DNA of 64,000 nt from Geminicoccaceae bacterium (GTDB taxonomy: Bacteria > Pseudomonadota > Alphaproteobacteria > Geminicoccales > Geminicoccaceae). Each line of letters opens with the position of its first letter. The stretch's first letter is position 1. Where the stretch lies: the NCBI GenBank assembly GCA_020638495.1, contig JACKIN010000013.1, forward strand, positions 1-64,000, written 5' to 3'. The notes below the pieces were generated by a model, which saw only the letters and a list, made by a program, of their open reading frames with translations, did not search any database and had not been told where the DNA came from. This document shows positions 1 to 8,389 of this stretch, one piece after another. The translations under genes were made by a program, and so were the position numbers.

Positions 1-1234
1 CGAGCAGGACCTGCAGCAGATGGATGGCGCGGCAGGTATGGAAGCCGTTGCTGTGCGCCGAGATGCCCCGCATGGCATGCATCGCCACCGGCCGCCCGAT
101 CATCCGCTCGTGCCGCATGCCGTTCGTGTCGGTCCAGGGGCGCTCCAGCACCACGGGCGCGTCGAAGGCGGCCGCCGCCAGCTCGGCGGCGATGCGCCGG
201 ATGGTGGCGGCCGGAATGCCGCACCGTTCGGCCACCGCGTCGGGACTGTACTCGGCTGCCGCATAGCGCCGGGCCAGCAGCTCGAAGACCGGCACGGCGG
301 CGCGCCCGTCGGCCAGCGTGTAGCGGCCCTGGAGGGCGGCCTGGACGGCGGGCCCCGTCGGGGCGACCGTCGCCTTGCCCTGCAGCCCGACCAGGAGCCG
401 CCCGTCGCCGTCCCGGGCGAGCAGCCCGTCATCGGCGTCGCCGGGTGCGTCGATCACGAGGGCCGTGGCGTTGGAGTAGCGCCGCAGATACTCGACGTCG
501 ATCCGCCCGGCATTGATCAGCTCGTGCATCAGGCTCATGACGAAGAGCCCGTCCGTGCCCGGGCGGATGCCGATCCACTCGTCGGCGATGGCCGAGTAGC
601 CGGTGCGGATCGGGTTGACCGAGACGATCTTCGCCCCGCGCTTCTTCAGCTCCGCCATGCCGAGCTTCAAGGGATTGCTGTCGTGATCCTCGGCCACGCC
701 GAAGATCAGGAAGTAGCGGGCGTGCTCGAAATCCGGCTCGCCGAACTCCCAGAACGAGCCGCCGATCGTGTAGAGGCCGGCGGCCGCCATGTTGACCGAG
801 CAGAAGCCGCCATGGGCCGCGTAGTTGCAGGTGCCGAACTGGCTGGCCCAGAAGCCGGTCAAGGCCTGGCTCTGGTCGCGGCCGGTGAAGAAGGCGAGCT
901 GCCTGGGGTCGGTCTCTCGCACCCCGCGCAGCCAGCCCTCGGCGATGGCCAGCGCCTCGTCCCACTCGATCGCCTCGAACCTGCCCTCGCCGCGCTCGCC
1001 GACCCGCTTCAAAGGCTTGGTCAGCCGTGCGGGCGAGTTGTGGTGCATGATCCCGGCGGAGCCCTTGGCGCAGAGCACGCCCCGGTTGACCGGATGCTCG
1101 GGATTGCCGTCGATGTAGCGGATCTCGCCGTCCAGCTTGTGCACCCGGATGCCGCAGCGGCAGGCGCACATGTAGCAGGTGGTGCAAACGATCTCGTCCG
1201 CGATTTTGGGCGACGTGTCGATCGTTGCCGTCAT
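1..1234 (-). CDS. Molybdopterin oxidoreductase, N-terminal part (runs off left edge)
   Basis: This is the first ~411 codons of a molybdenum-cofactor oxidoreductase of the formate dehydrogenase/nitrate reductase superfamily. The start is the ATG at 1234, with a GGGAAGG-like ribosome site upstream. The N-terminus carries an exact [4Fe-4S] motif C20-x2-C23-x3-C27-x27-C55, followed by the conserved Lys of CAKGS, so electrons should pass from the Mo centre through this cluster. Further on are motifs typical of the family, such as GGFCSVNMAAAG, GVAEDHDSNP and ISAHSNGFHTCRAIH. No Tat signal is visible, which favours a cytoplasmic enzyme. The substrate cannot be told because the C-terminal half is missing. 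It is divergent from the dehydrogenase gene at 1427. Confidence 0.85.
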   Translation of the reverse strand, partial: MTATIDTSPKIADEIVCTTCYMCACRCGIRVHKLDGEIRYIDGNPEHPVNRGVLCAKGSAGIMHHNSPARLTKPLKRVGERGEGRFEAIEWDEALAIAEGWLRGVRETDPRQLAFFTGRDQSQALTGFWASQFGTCNYAAHGGFCSVNMAAAGLYTIGGSFWEFGEPDFEHARYFLIFGVAEDHDSNPLKLGMAELKKRGAKIVSVNPIRTGYSAIADEWIGIRPGTDGLFVMSLMHELINAGRIDVEYLRRYSNATALVIDAPGDADDGLLARDGDGRLLVGLQGKATVAPTGPAVQAALQGRYTLADGRAAVPVFELLARRYAAAEYSPDAVAERCGIPAATIRRIAAELAAAAFDAPVVLERPWTDTNGMRHERMIGRPVAMHAMRGISAHSNGFHTCRAIHLLQVLL

Positions 1235-1426
1235 CTGTGCCGCCTGACCTTCCCGAGCCAACAATGCCCGGTCCCTAGCACGCATCGCCACGTCCGGTCA
1301 CTACCGGGCGCTGCCTGATTGACCGGTCGCACACGGTAATGTATCCGTTGATGTATCGCTTGTCAGTCCCCGCCTTGCCTCCGCTCGTCCTGCGGGCGGA
1401 TGCGGCCCATCCGGCAGAGTCTCGAT

Positions 1427-2524
1427 ATGAATGAATTCCAGGTGGCGGTCCTGCCCGGTGACGGCATCGGCCGCGAGGTCATGGCCGTGGCGCTCGAGGT
1501 TCTCGAGGTTCTCGAAAGCCGCTTCGGCCTCGGTCTCGCGCTCCAGCACCACGATGGCGGTGCCGCCTACTACCGCGAAACCGGCAGGGACCTCGCCCCC
1601 GGGGTGATGGAGGCCTGCCGCTCGGCCGACGCCATCCTCTTCGGCGCCATGGGCCTGCCGGACGTCCGCTTCCCCGACGGCACCGAGATCGCCCCGCATC
1701 TGGACATGCGCCGGGAGTTCGGCCTCTTCGCCGGTGTCCGCCCGGTCCGGGCATTGCCCAACACCCCGGCCATCCTCGCCCACCCGCGGGCGGCCGAGAT
1801 CGACTTCGTCATCATCCGGGAATCGATGGAGGGCCTCTTCGCGTCGCGCGGTGTCGGCTATGTCGAGGACGACCGGATCGCGCGCGAGACCATGGTCATC
1901 ACCCGCGACAACTGCGAGCGGCTCTTCGATTTCTCGTTCCGCCTCGCCGAGCGGCGCAAGGCCAAGGGCAGGCCCGGCCGGCTGACCTGCGTCGACAAGG
2001 CCAACGTCTTCGTCGCCATGGCCTTCTTCCGCAAGATCTTCGACGAGCGGGCGAAGGGCTTTCCCGACATCCGGGCCGACCACCACTATGTCGACGCCAC
2101 GGCCCTCGACCTCCTGCGCAAGCCCTGGGAGTTCGACGTGATGGTGATGGAGAACATGTTCGGCGACATCATCTCCGACCTCGGCGGCGGCCTCGTCGGC
2201 GGCATGGGCCTCGCCCCCTGCGCCGAGATCGGCCTCGAGCACGCGCTCTTCCAGCCGAGCCACGGCTCCGCCCCCGACATCGCCGGCCAGGGCATCGCCA
2301 ACCCGACCGCCATGCTGCTCTCGACCGCCATGATGCTCGACTGGCTCGGCGAGCGGCACGGCCAGGAGAGCATGGTGACGGCCGGCGCCACGCTCGAGCG
2401 TGCCGTCGACCTCGCCTTCGCCGGCGGCGCGGTGCCCCGGGACCTGGGCGGCCGGCACACGACCACGGAGCTGGCGAAGGCCGTCATCGACCAGCTCGAC
2501 GCGGCGGCCAGCGCCATCGGCTGA
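1427..2524 (+). CDS. Isocitrate/isopropylmalate-type dehydrogenase
   Basis: A 365-residue metal- and NAD(P)-dependent decarboxylating dehydrogenase of the beta-hydroxyacid family. It opens with VAVLPGDGIGREV and has the nucleotide and metal signature ENMFGDIISDLGGG near residue 235, DKANV, and SHGSAPDIAGQGIANPTA near residue 275. The substrate-recognition segment reads RESMEGLFASRG, which differs from the usual LeuB sequence, so a tartrate/malate-like or other 2-hydroxyacid substrate is as likely as isopropylmalate. The ATG at 1427 (MNEFQVAV) was chosen over an in-frame ATG at 1400 because family members begin close to the GDGIG strand. No strong ribosome site is seen for either. The rhodanese-like gene follows after 61 nt. 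Confidence 0.85.
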   Translation: MNEFQVAVLPGDGIGREVMAVALEVLEVLESRFGLGLALQHHDGGAAYYRETGRDLAPGVMEACRSADAILFGAMGLPDVRFPDGTEIAPHLDMRREFGLFAGVRPVRALPNTPAILAHPRAAEIDFVIIRESMEGLFASRGVGYVEDDRIARETMVITRDNCERLFDFSFRLAERRKAKGRPGRLTCVDKANVFVAMAFFRKIFDERAKGFPDIRADHHYVDATALDLLRKPWEFDVMVMENMFGDIISDLGGGLVGGMGLAPCAEIGLEHALFQPSHGSAPDIAGQGIANPTAMLLSTAMMLDWLGERHGQESMVTAGATLERAVDLAFAGGAVPRDLGGRHTTTELAKAVIDQLDAAASAIG

Positions 2525-2585
2525 GCCCTGCGCCATCGACGTCGGGCGGTCGCCGAGGGCGCGACCCCAGCCTGGAGGGACGTTG

Positions 2586-2960
2586 ATGCCGAGGACTGTC
2601 GAGGACATGCTCGCCGAAGCCAACACCGCCGTGCCGCCGATCACGCCGGCCGAGGCGCGGGCCCTGCTCGCCGACCCGGGCACCCTCGTCGGCGACGTCC
2701 GCGACGCGCCGGAGGTGGCGGCCTCGGGCAAGGTCAGGGGTGCCGTCAACATCTCGCGCGGCATGATCGAGTTCCGCGCCGATCCCGCTTCGCCCTGTCG
2801 CGACGAGCGGCTGAGCCCGGAGAAGACCGTGATCGTCTACGGCGCCTCCGGCGGCCGCTCGACCCTGGTCGGCAAGACGCTGCAGGAGCTCGGCTACCAG
2901 GACGTCAGCGATCTCGGCGCCTTCAAGGGCTGGGTCGAGAGCGGCGGGGAGGTGGAGTGA
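2586..2960 (+). CDS. Rhodanese-fold protein without catalytic cysteine
   Basis: A 124-residue single-domain rhodanese-like protein with a clear GGAGGGA ribosome site before the ATG. It contains the family's DVRDAPE motif (about residues 39-45), the GAVNISRGMIEF segment, and the active-site loop. That loop normally reads CASGGRS in close relatives; here it reads GASGGRS, with GGC encoding Gly in place of the sulfur-carrying Cys. As written it cannot form a persulfide, so it may be a binding domain or a decaying gene. It follows the dehydrogenase gene in the same direction and may be cotranscribed. Confidence 0.85.
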   Translation: MPRTVEDMLAEANTAVPPITPAEARALLADPGTLVGDVRDAPEVAASGKVRGAVNISRGMIEFRADPASPCRDERLSPEKTVIVYGASGGRSTLVGKTLQELGYQDVSDLGAFKGWVESGGEVE

Positions 2961-3082
2961 AGATGCCTCAGCATATGGACGGCCTCTAGAGCAAATTCCC
3001 AAAAGACGGAATCATGTCAGGGAGTCCCGAGCTTTGATAGATGTGATTCGAGCTGCTGGCTGGACGAGGAGGCCAGCCATGG

Positions 3083-4110
3083 ATGCCACGTCCCTATTCG
3101 GATGATCTGCGGCTGAGAGTTGTCGAGACGGTCGAGAACGCTGCGTCGCGCCGGCAGGCCGCCGAGTTTTTAAGGGTCACCGGCAGCTTCGTGATCAAGC
3201 TGCTGCAGCGGGTCCAGGCGACTGGCGAGGTGTCACCGGCCCGGCTTGGCGGCTACGAGGTTTCGCCGCTGAAGGCGCATGAGGAGGATCTGCGGCTCTG
3301 GATTGCGGAGCGATCGGACATCACCATCGCCGAGCTGCAATCACGGCTGTCGGAACGCGGCACGAAGACGAGCCCGGCAGCCCTTGCCAGGTGCCACGAA
3401 AGGCTCGGCCTGACGCGAAAAAAAGACGCCGAGAGCCGCCGAGCAGTCGCGCGAGGACATCGCCACGGCCGGCCAGGCGTGGGTCGGCCGGCAGCGCGGG
3501 CTGAACCCGGCAAGCCTCGTCTTTGTCGACGAAACCTGGACATCCACCAACATGGCGCCGCGCTGCGGGCGCGGGCCGAAGGGCCAACGGGTCGACGGCG
3601 TCGCGCCACCCTCAGGCATGATCGGATCACCGCACCCTGCGTCTTCGACGGACCGATCGACTGCGCCGTATTCAAAGCCCCTCCGCCGCCTCATGGCGGC
3701 GTCCATTCCATGGATCGGATCATCCGTCTCCTGACGGATGATGGACAGAGCAGGCGCTGGCGCCGACGCTCGCGCCCGGCGACATCGTCATCCTCGACAA
3801 TCTCGGCAGCCACAAGGTCGCCGGCATCAGGGCAGCCGTCGAGGCCCGGGGTGCCCAACTCGTCCACCTGCCGCCCTACAGTCCCGACCTCAAGCCATCA
3901 AAGGCCAGAAGGCGTTTGATCCGAACCATGACAGGGTCGCCGCCAGCAGGCGGCGGAGGCGAACAGGTCTTCGCCAAGCTCGAGCATCTCTTGCGCAAGG
4001 CCGGTGCCCGGACCGTCGATGCCCCGCACGACGCCATCGGCAAGCTCCTCCACGGGTTCTCGACCGAGGAGTGCCGCAACAAACTGGCGAACCCGGGCTA
4101 TGCCAACTAA
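3083..4110 (+). pseudogene. Degenerate IS630-family transposase
   Basis: Pieces of an IS630/Tc1-mariner-type transposase are spread over several reading frames. The first ~110 codons (MPRPYSDDLRLRVVETVENA, helix-turn-helix part) are intact up to a run of seven A at 3418-3424. The frame then changes to the segment AAEQSREDIATAGQAW and the first catalytic motif VFVDETWTSTNMAP. It changes back for RHDRITAPCVFDGPIDCAVF, and again for the second motif GDIVILDNLGSHK, HLPPYSPDLKPS, and the C-terminus EQVFAKLEHLLRKAGARTVD ending PGYAN. Residues between GQRV and the next block appear deleted. At least three frame changes mean it is dead. A possible left end lies near the TA at 2987-2988, but I found no matching right inverted repeat. 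Confidence 0.85.
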
Positions 4111-4283
4111 AAAAGAAACCCTTTATTAGGCCGGTGGGCGCCCGTTCGACGACGGTCGGCCGGGGCGTGTCGCGCCGGTCCGGAGCTGCTGGCCATCGTC
4201 GAGTCGCCGGCATGGTGAAGGTGCGCCGAGTGCCGGGCCCGTCCCCAGGCTGGGTGATCCACCAGACGCTGCGAGGCTCGGCT

Positions 4284-4718
4284 TCAGCCGAGCTGGACAA
4301 TGGGTCGGTGGTCGGCCTGAACCGGTGGCGGTGCAGGGGCGGCGTTGCCGGTCTCGGCGATCGCGGCCCAGCTCGCGCGCATGTCGCGCAGGCGGGCGAT
4401 GACCTCGTCGCAGATCGCCGGATCGTTGCGGACGTTGATCTGCGTCATGCGGTGCAGGAGATAGGCGTAGTAGCGGTCGAGCAGGAGCGCCACCTCGCCA
4501 CCGGCCGCGAAATCCAGCTGGCACTGCAGCCCGTGGACGATGGCGTGCGCCTTGCCGACGAGCCTGTAGCGCTCCTCGATGCGGCCCTCGGTGATTGCCC
4601 GGCCGGCCTGCTGCAGGCGCTGCACCGCGCCATCGTAGAGCATGACGATGGCCCGGGCTGGCGTGACCGTCAGGGCGGCGGTCTGATACGCCGTCATGGC
4701 GCGGGCACGTTGCTGCAT
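4284..4718 (-). CDS. fliS: Flagellin export chaperone FliS
   Basis: A 144-residue FliS, the cytosolic chaperone that binds the C-terminal helix of flagellin before export. The family signature is clear: AYQTAALTVTPARAIVMLYDGAVQRLQQA at the start, then a four-helix pattern with LLDRYYAYLLHRMTQINV near residues 80-98. The ATG at 4718 has GGAG nine bases upstream; an in-frame ATG at 4727 directly abuts that GGAG and is less likely, and 4697 is also possible. It is the last gene of the leftward filament cluster, next to fliD. Confidence 0.9.
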   Translation of the reverse strand: MQQRARAMTAYQTAALTVTPARAIVMLYDGAVQRLQQAGRAITEGRIEERYRLVGKAHAIVHGLQCQLDFAAGGEVALLLDRYYAYLLHRMTQINVRNDPAICDEVIARLRDMRASWAAIAETGNAAPAPPPVQADHRPIVQLG

Positions 4719-4817
4719 CGGGCTCATCTCCAGGGGTGTATTTCGCAGGGGCCGGTCGCCTGCCGGCACGGCCATTCATGCAAGGGTCGGTGAGGGCGCC
4801 ATCGCGGTCCGGATCGC

Positions 4818-6515
4818 CTAGGAATCCTGGGTCATGGCATCGATCTGGGCCCGGATCTGGGCGAGCATGGCGTTCGCGAGGGAGAGGGCCGCCTCCATCG
4901 CCGAGAACCGCTCGACCAGGAGGTCGCGGGCGCGGGTGGCGCGCTCCTCGATCCGCTCCATCTGCTTCGCATAATTGCCGTTGAGGTCGCGCAGCGAATC
5001 GATGGCGCGTGGGATCGAGCCATCGAGCGGATCGACCGCCGGCTTGACGAAGTTGAAGACCCGGTCGGCCAGGCCCTGGCTCGCCTCGACGTCGATCACC
5101 GTGCTGCCCCGGCCGGTCCAGATGAACTCCAGCCCCTCGAAGGCGGTGCCGGCGGCACCCTTGATGGTCGAGCCGGCGATCTCGGCAGCCTGGCCGTTGA
5201 TCGTCACCGCCTCGGGCGTGCCGTCATTGTCGGCATCGGTGATCTCGAGCTGCATCGTGGTCGCGGCGAGCGCATTGCTCCGGGCGAAGATGGCGAGCTC
5301 GGAGGAGGACGACCGGTAGCGGAACTCGAAGATGTCGCGGACGTCGTCGAGCTTCGTCAGGAGGGCATTGTCGAGCTTGGCGTCGTCGATCTCGAGCTGG
5401 TTCGTGGCGTCGAGCTCGATGCCGATGGCGCGAAACGAGCCTAGGGCGTCGGCATCGAGGCCGGCGACCGAGCCGCCGACGATGCCGCCGAGCCCGGTCA
5501 TGATGCCGCGCATCGTCCGGTCGCCGAACAGCACCGCGTCCGCCGCCGGCCCACCCGACGCGTCGACCGCCGACTGCTCGTTGACGAACCCGCGCAGCGC
5601 GTTGAAGGCTTCCACGAACGCCACGATGCGGCTCTTGATGTCGCCGAGGCTCGGCTCGACGGACACGGCAACCGTGGTGCCGGGCTCGGCCTTGAAGAGG
5701 TTGATCGTCACGCCACCCATGAGGTCGTCGACCTGGTTCGAGGTGCGGGTGACCGAAACGCCGTCGATCTCGAAGATCGCCGGCTGCGCCGTCTGCAGCG
5801 TCGTGGTCGAGAATCCGCCGGTGAGCCCGCTCGTATCGTTGAGCGTGATCGCCTTGCCGGTCTCCTCGGCGGCGAGGACGAGGCGGAAGTCGTTGTCGGC
5901 GACCTTGAGGACACTGGCGCCGACACCGGTGGTCGAGCGCACGGCATTGATCCGGTCGCGCAGGTCGTAGAGGCCGAGATCGCCGTCGAGGTCGATCACC
6001 GCCGTGGGTCCGCCGGCGACGCCGAGCTCGATCGTGCCGCTGAACGGATCGCCGGCATTCCAGGCATCGGCGAGCGTGGCATTGGCGGCGGCAGCGCCCG
6101 GGGTGGCGAGCTTCTCGGCGGTGGCGAGCTGCGTGACGCGCAGGTCGAAGCTCCCCGCCTGGGCCGTGTTGGCGAGGGCGACACCGACGATCTCGCCCGG
6201 TGCGGTCGTGGTGCTCGAGCCGAGGAAGGCCTGCTTGGTCTCGAAGGCATTGTCGCGTGCACCGAGAAAGCCCGGCGGGTTGCGCAGGCCGTTGGCGGCG
6301 GAGCGCAGGCCCTCGAGCAGGCCCTGCATGCTCTCGTAGGCGGCGATCTTCGTCTCGTTGGTGGTGGTCTTGTTCCCGAGCCGAACGGCCGGCAGGCGCT
6401 TCGCCTCGTAGGTGGCCTGCAGCACGGCTTCGGTGTCGAGCTTCGAGCTCGTGCCGGAGAGGCGCGGCGAGCCGCTGCTGGTCGAAAGGCTGCCGAAGCT
6501 GATCGAGGAGGCCAT
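4818..6515 (-). CDS. fliD: Flagellar hook-associated protein 2 (filament cap) FliD
   Basis: A 565-residue filament-cap protein that sits at the filament tip and helps flagellin subunits fold in. The FliD N-terminal domain is recognisable in SSKLDTEAVLQATYEAKR and the following helix. The middle contains the DxRVTQLATAEKL-type repeat and INLFKAEPGTTVAVSV, and the C-terminal 150 residues form the expected helical coiled coil (QMERIEERATRARDLLVERF) ending NAMLAQIRAQIDAM. The length is a little above that of the enteric protein. FlaG lies 17 nt upstream and fliS about 100 nt downstream on the same strand. Confidence 0.92.
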   Translation of the reverse strand: MASSISFGSLSTSSGSPRLSGTSSKLDTEAVLQATYEAKRLPAVRLGNKTTTNETKIAAYESMQGLLEGLRSAANGLRNPPGFLGARDNAFETKQAFLGSSTTTAPGEIVGVALANTAQAGSFDLRVTQLATAEKLATPGAAAANATLADAWNAGDPFSGTIELGVAGGPTAVIDLDGDLGLYDLRDRINAVRSTTGVGASVLKVADNDFRLVLAAEETGKAITLNDTSGLTGGFSTTTLQTAQPAIFEIDGVSVTRTSNQVDDLMGGVTINLFKAEPGTTVAVSVEPSLGDIKSRIVAFVEAFNALRGFVNEQSAVDASGGPAADAVLFGDRTMRGIMTGLGGIVGGSVAGLDADALGSFRAIGIELDATNQLEIDDAKLDNALLTKLDDVRDIFEFRYRSSSSELAIFARSNALAATTMQLEITDADNDGTPEAVTINGQAAEIAGSTIKGAAGTAFEGLEFIWTGRGSTVIDVEASQGLADRVFNFVKPAVDPLDGSIPRAIDSLRDLNGNYAKQMERIEERATRARDLLVERFSAMEAALSLANAMLAQIRAQIDAMTQDS

Positions 6516-6532
6516 GGTTCGTCTCCCGCCGC

Positions 6533-6871
6533 TCAGGCCTCGAGGCGCAGGAGCGGCCCACCGAGCGGCGCACGGCCGCTCGCGAAGAAGCGCAGCAGCG
6601 AGTCGGATGGCGTCTGGGCCAGGATCTCGCCGCTCTCGCCATCCGCGATGCGATGCACGAAGCGACCGCTGGCCTTGTCGAAGAAGCTTTCCACCGCGAC
6701 CTCCCGGCCGGGAAAGAGATCCCGTGCCGCCTGCTGGACGACCCGCTCGAGCGACGTTGCGGCGGCTTCGGCGGGCACCTTGGTGGTAGGAGCCGTCGGC
6801 GCCTGACCGGTCCTGCCAGCCGGCGCCGGAACGCCGCTCGCCTGGAGCATAGGGGGCAAAGGGTTGAGCAT
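6533..6871 (-). CDS. flaG: FlaG family flagellar protein
   Basis: A 112-residue FlaG-like protein. The conserved C-terminal half reads VESFFDKASGRFVHRIADGE followed by SGEILAQTPSDSLLRFFASG, the pattern of the FlaG family, whose members are linked to filament length in other bacteria. The N-terminal 45 residues are Pro/Ala-rich and probably disordered. It sits between the flagellin genes and fliD on the same strand, 17 nt before fliD, so cotranscription with fliD is likely. The exact role is not defined by sequence. Confidence 0.8.
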   Translation of the reverse strand: MLNPLPPMLQASGVPAPAGRTGQAPTAPTTKVPAEAAATSLERVVQQAARDLFPGREVAVESFFDKASGRFVHRIADGESGEILAQTPSDSLLRFFASGRAPLGGPLLRLEA

Positions 6872-6897
6872 CGGTTAAGCCCGCTTCACGAAACGTC

Positions 6898-6927
6898 GCC
6901 CCGGGCCGGCTGGCGCCGGCCCGGGGC
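6898..6927 (-). terminator. Probable terminator of the first flagellin gene
   Basis: A perfect 13-bp inverted repeat (6898-6910 with 6915-6927, loop TGGC) lies just past the stop of the flagellin gene at 6937. On the minus strand it is followed by GACGTTT, a weak T-tract. The very GC-rich stem supports termination or transcript stabilisation between flagellin and flaG. Confidence 0.6.
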
Positions 6928-6936
6928 TCGCTCGAC

Positions 6937-8088
6937 CTAGTTGAGCAGCCGCAGGAGCTGCTGGGGCATCTGGTTGGCCTGGGCGAGCATCGCCACCGAG
7001 GCCTGCACGAGGACCTGCTTGGAGGAGAAGTTGCTCATCTCCGCCGCCATGTCGACGTCGAGCAGGGTCGAGCGTGCCGAGTCGAGGTTCTCGATCGTCG
7101 TGGCCACGTTCGCCGCGGCGAACTCGAAGCGCGAGATCAGGGCACCCACATCGGCGCGGCCCTCGCTGATCTGCGACAGGGCGCCATCGATGATGTCGAC
7201 GGCCCCGGCCGCTTTCGCCGCCGTGCCGATGCTGGCGGGGCTGCCGCTGCCGTCGTCGCTCAGCGTGTTGGTCCCGTCACCCAGCGCCGTCGTGCGGATG
7301 TCGGCGATGGTGACGTCGATGGTGTCGGAGGAGCTGACGCCGACCTGGAAGCTCATGGCACCGGAGGTCACCGTCGCCGTGTTGTTGGCGGCGATGGCCA
7401 CGGTGTCGAGATCGAAGGCGGTGAAGGCGACCTCGAGGCCGAACTGGTCGAAGGCGACGCTGCCGGTGAAGGCGGTGTCGGTGTTGTCGAGGGTGACCGA
7501 CTGCGATTCGGCGCCCACGCCGGTGCCCTGGGTGACGGTGAGGACACCGGTGGCATCGTCGTAGGCGACGGTGTAGGCGCCGGCCTCGGACCCGCCGGTG
7601 AGCTTGAGCTCGGCCGCCCCCGAGCCGTCGATGGCCGTGCCGATGGCGGAGAACGCGGTGGCGATGTTGCCGCTCAAAAGCTCGGTGCCGTTGAACTTGG
7701 TCTGGGCGGCGATGGCGTCGATCTGGCCGGAGAGCGCCTGGAACTCCTTGTCGAGGAACCCGCGCTCGTTGTCGCTCACCGAGCCCGACTGCGCCTGGAC
7801 GGCCAGCGCCTTCATCCGCATCAGGATGTCGGTGGTCTGCGAGAGGCCGCCATCGGCGACCTGGAGGAGGGAGGAAGCCTGGCCGGCATTGACCTGGGCC
7901 TGCTTCAGGGCGGTGACATCGGCCTTGATCTTGGTGCCGATGGCGAGCGAGGCGGCGTCGTCGGACGCCTTCACGATGCGCGAGCCGCTCGACAGCTTGG
8001 CCAGCGAGCTCGACGCCGCGGCGTTGTTCTGGCTGAGATAGCGAAGGGCCGTGTTGGCGGTGGTGTTGGTGGTGGCCGTGAGAGCCAT
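6937..8088 (-). CDS. fliC: Flagellin, copy 1
   Basis: A 383-residue flagellin. The N-terminal D0/D1 helices start MALTATTNTTANTALRYLSQ, continue with the conserved LSSGSRIVKASDDAASLAIG, and reach NERGFLDKEFQALSGQIDAI. The C-terminal helix ends SMLAQANQMPQQLLRLLN-like. The middle 140 residues are the variable surface domain. The second flagellin at 8390 is a close paralogue with a 461-bp stretch identical at every base, covering the surface domain and part of D1. A hairpin follows the gene, and 301 bp separate it from the next flagellin, so each copy probably has its own promoter. Confidence 0.95.
   Translation of the reverse strand: MALTATTNTTANTALRYLSQNNAAASSSLAKLSSGSRIVKASDDAASLAIGTKIKADVTALKQAQVNAGQASSLLQVADGGLSQTTDILMRMKALAVQAQSGSVSDNERGFLDKEFQALSGQIDAIAAQTKFNGTELLSGNIATAFSAIGTAIDGSGAAELKLTGGSEAGAYTVAYDDATGVLTVTQGTGVGAESQSVTLDNTDTAFTGSVAFDQFGLEVAFTAFDLDTVAIAANNTATVTSGAMSFQVGVSSSDTIDVTIADIRTTALGDGTNTLSDDGSGSPASIGTAAKAAGAVDIIDGALSQISEGRADVGALISRFEFAAANVATTIENLDSARSTLLDVDMAAEMSNFSSKQVLVQASVAMLAQANQMPQQLLRLLN
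7292..7752. repeat. 461-bp identical block shared by the two flagellins (copy 1)
   Basis: This block matches 8778-9238 at every base, with a constant offset of 1486. Identity breaks at both edges: the sequences differ to the left of 7292, and the CGAGG/CCAGG difference starts at 7753/9239. Beyond the right edge the two genes stay very similar. Identity at synonymous sites indicates recent duplication or gene conversion. Confidence 0.92.
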
Positions 8089-8316
8089 GGGGAGTGTCCT
8101 TCTACATGAAGCAGGGGCCGGATGGCCCGTTGACGACCGGCTATCTGCCGATCGACACCGATGTGCCGGTGTAGGGACAAGCTAGCCCATGGAGATTAAC
8201 AGGGGCTGAACGCGACGGGTGCCGGGCGGGGGAGGAGGACGATGGCGGGGCCGGAAAGCGCATCCGGGTGCATGACCCCGGCAAAATCCGTCGACTTCCG
8301 CCGCCTCGAACGACAA

Positions 8317-8342
8317 AGGCCGGCCCAAGGGGGGGCCGGCCT
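8317..8342 (-). terminator. Probable terminator of the second flagellin gene
   Basis: A perfect 10-bp inverted repeat AGGCCGGCCC / GGGCCGGCCT with a 6-nt loop lies about 50 bp past the stop of the flagellin at 8390. On the minus strand the stem is followed by TTTGTCG. It separates the two flagellin transcription units. The rest of the 8089-8389 gap should hold the promoter of copy 1; I could not assign a clear sigma-28 or sigma-54 promoter in it. Confidence 0.65.
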
Positions 8343-8389
8343 CGCTGCCGAACGCAGAAGGAATGGCCCGGTCATGCCGGGCGACAGGC

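Noticed and set aside
4111..4283. Search for the right end of the IS630 element and any small gene
   Set aside because: No inverted repeat matching the sequence near 2987-3020 was found and no frame in the stretch has a ribosome site or known motif.
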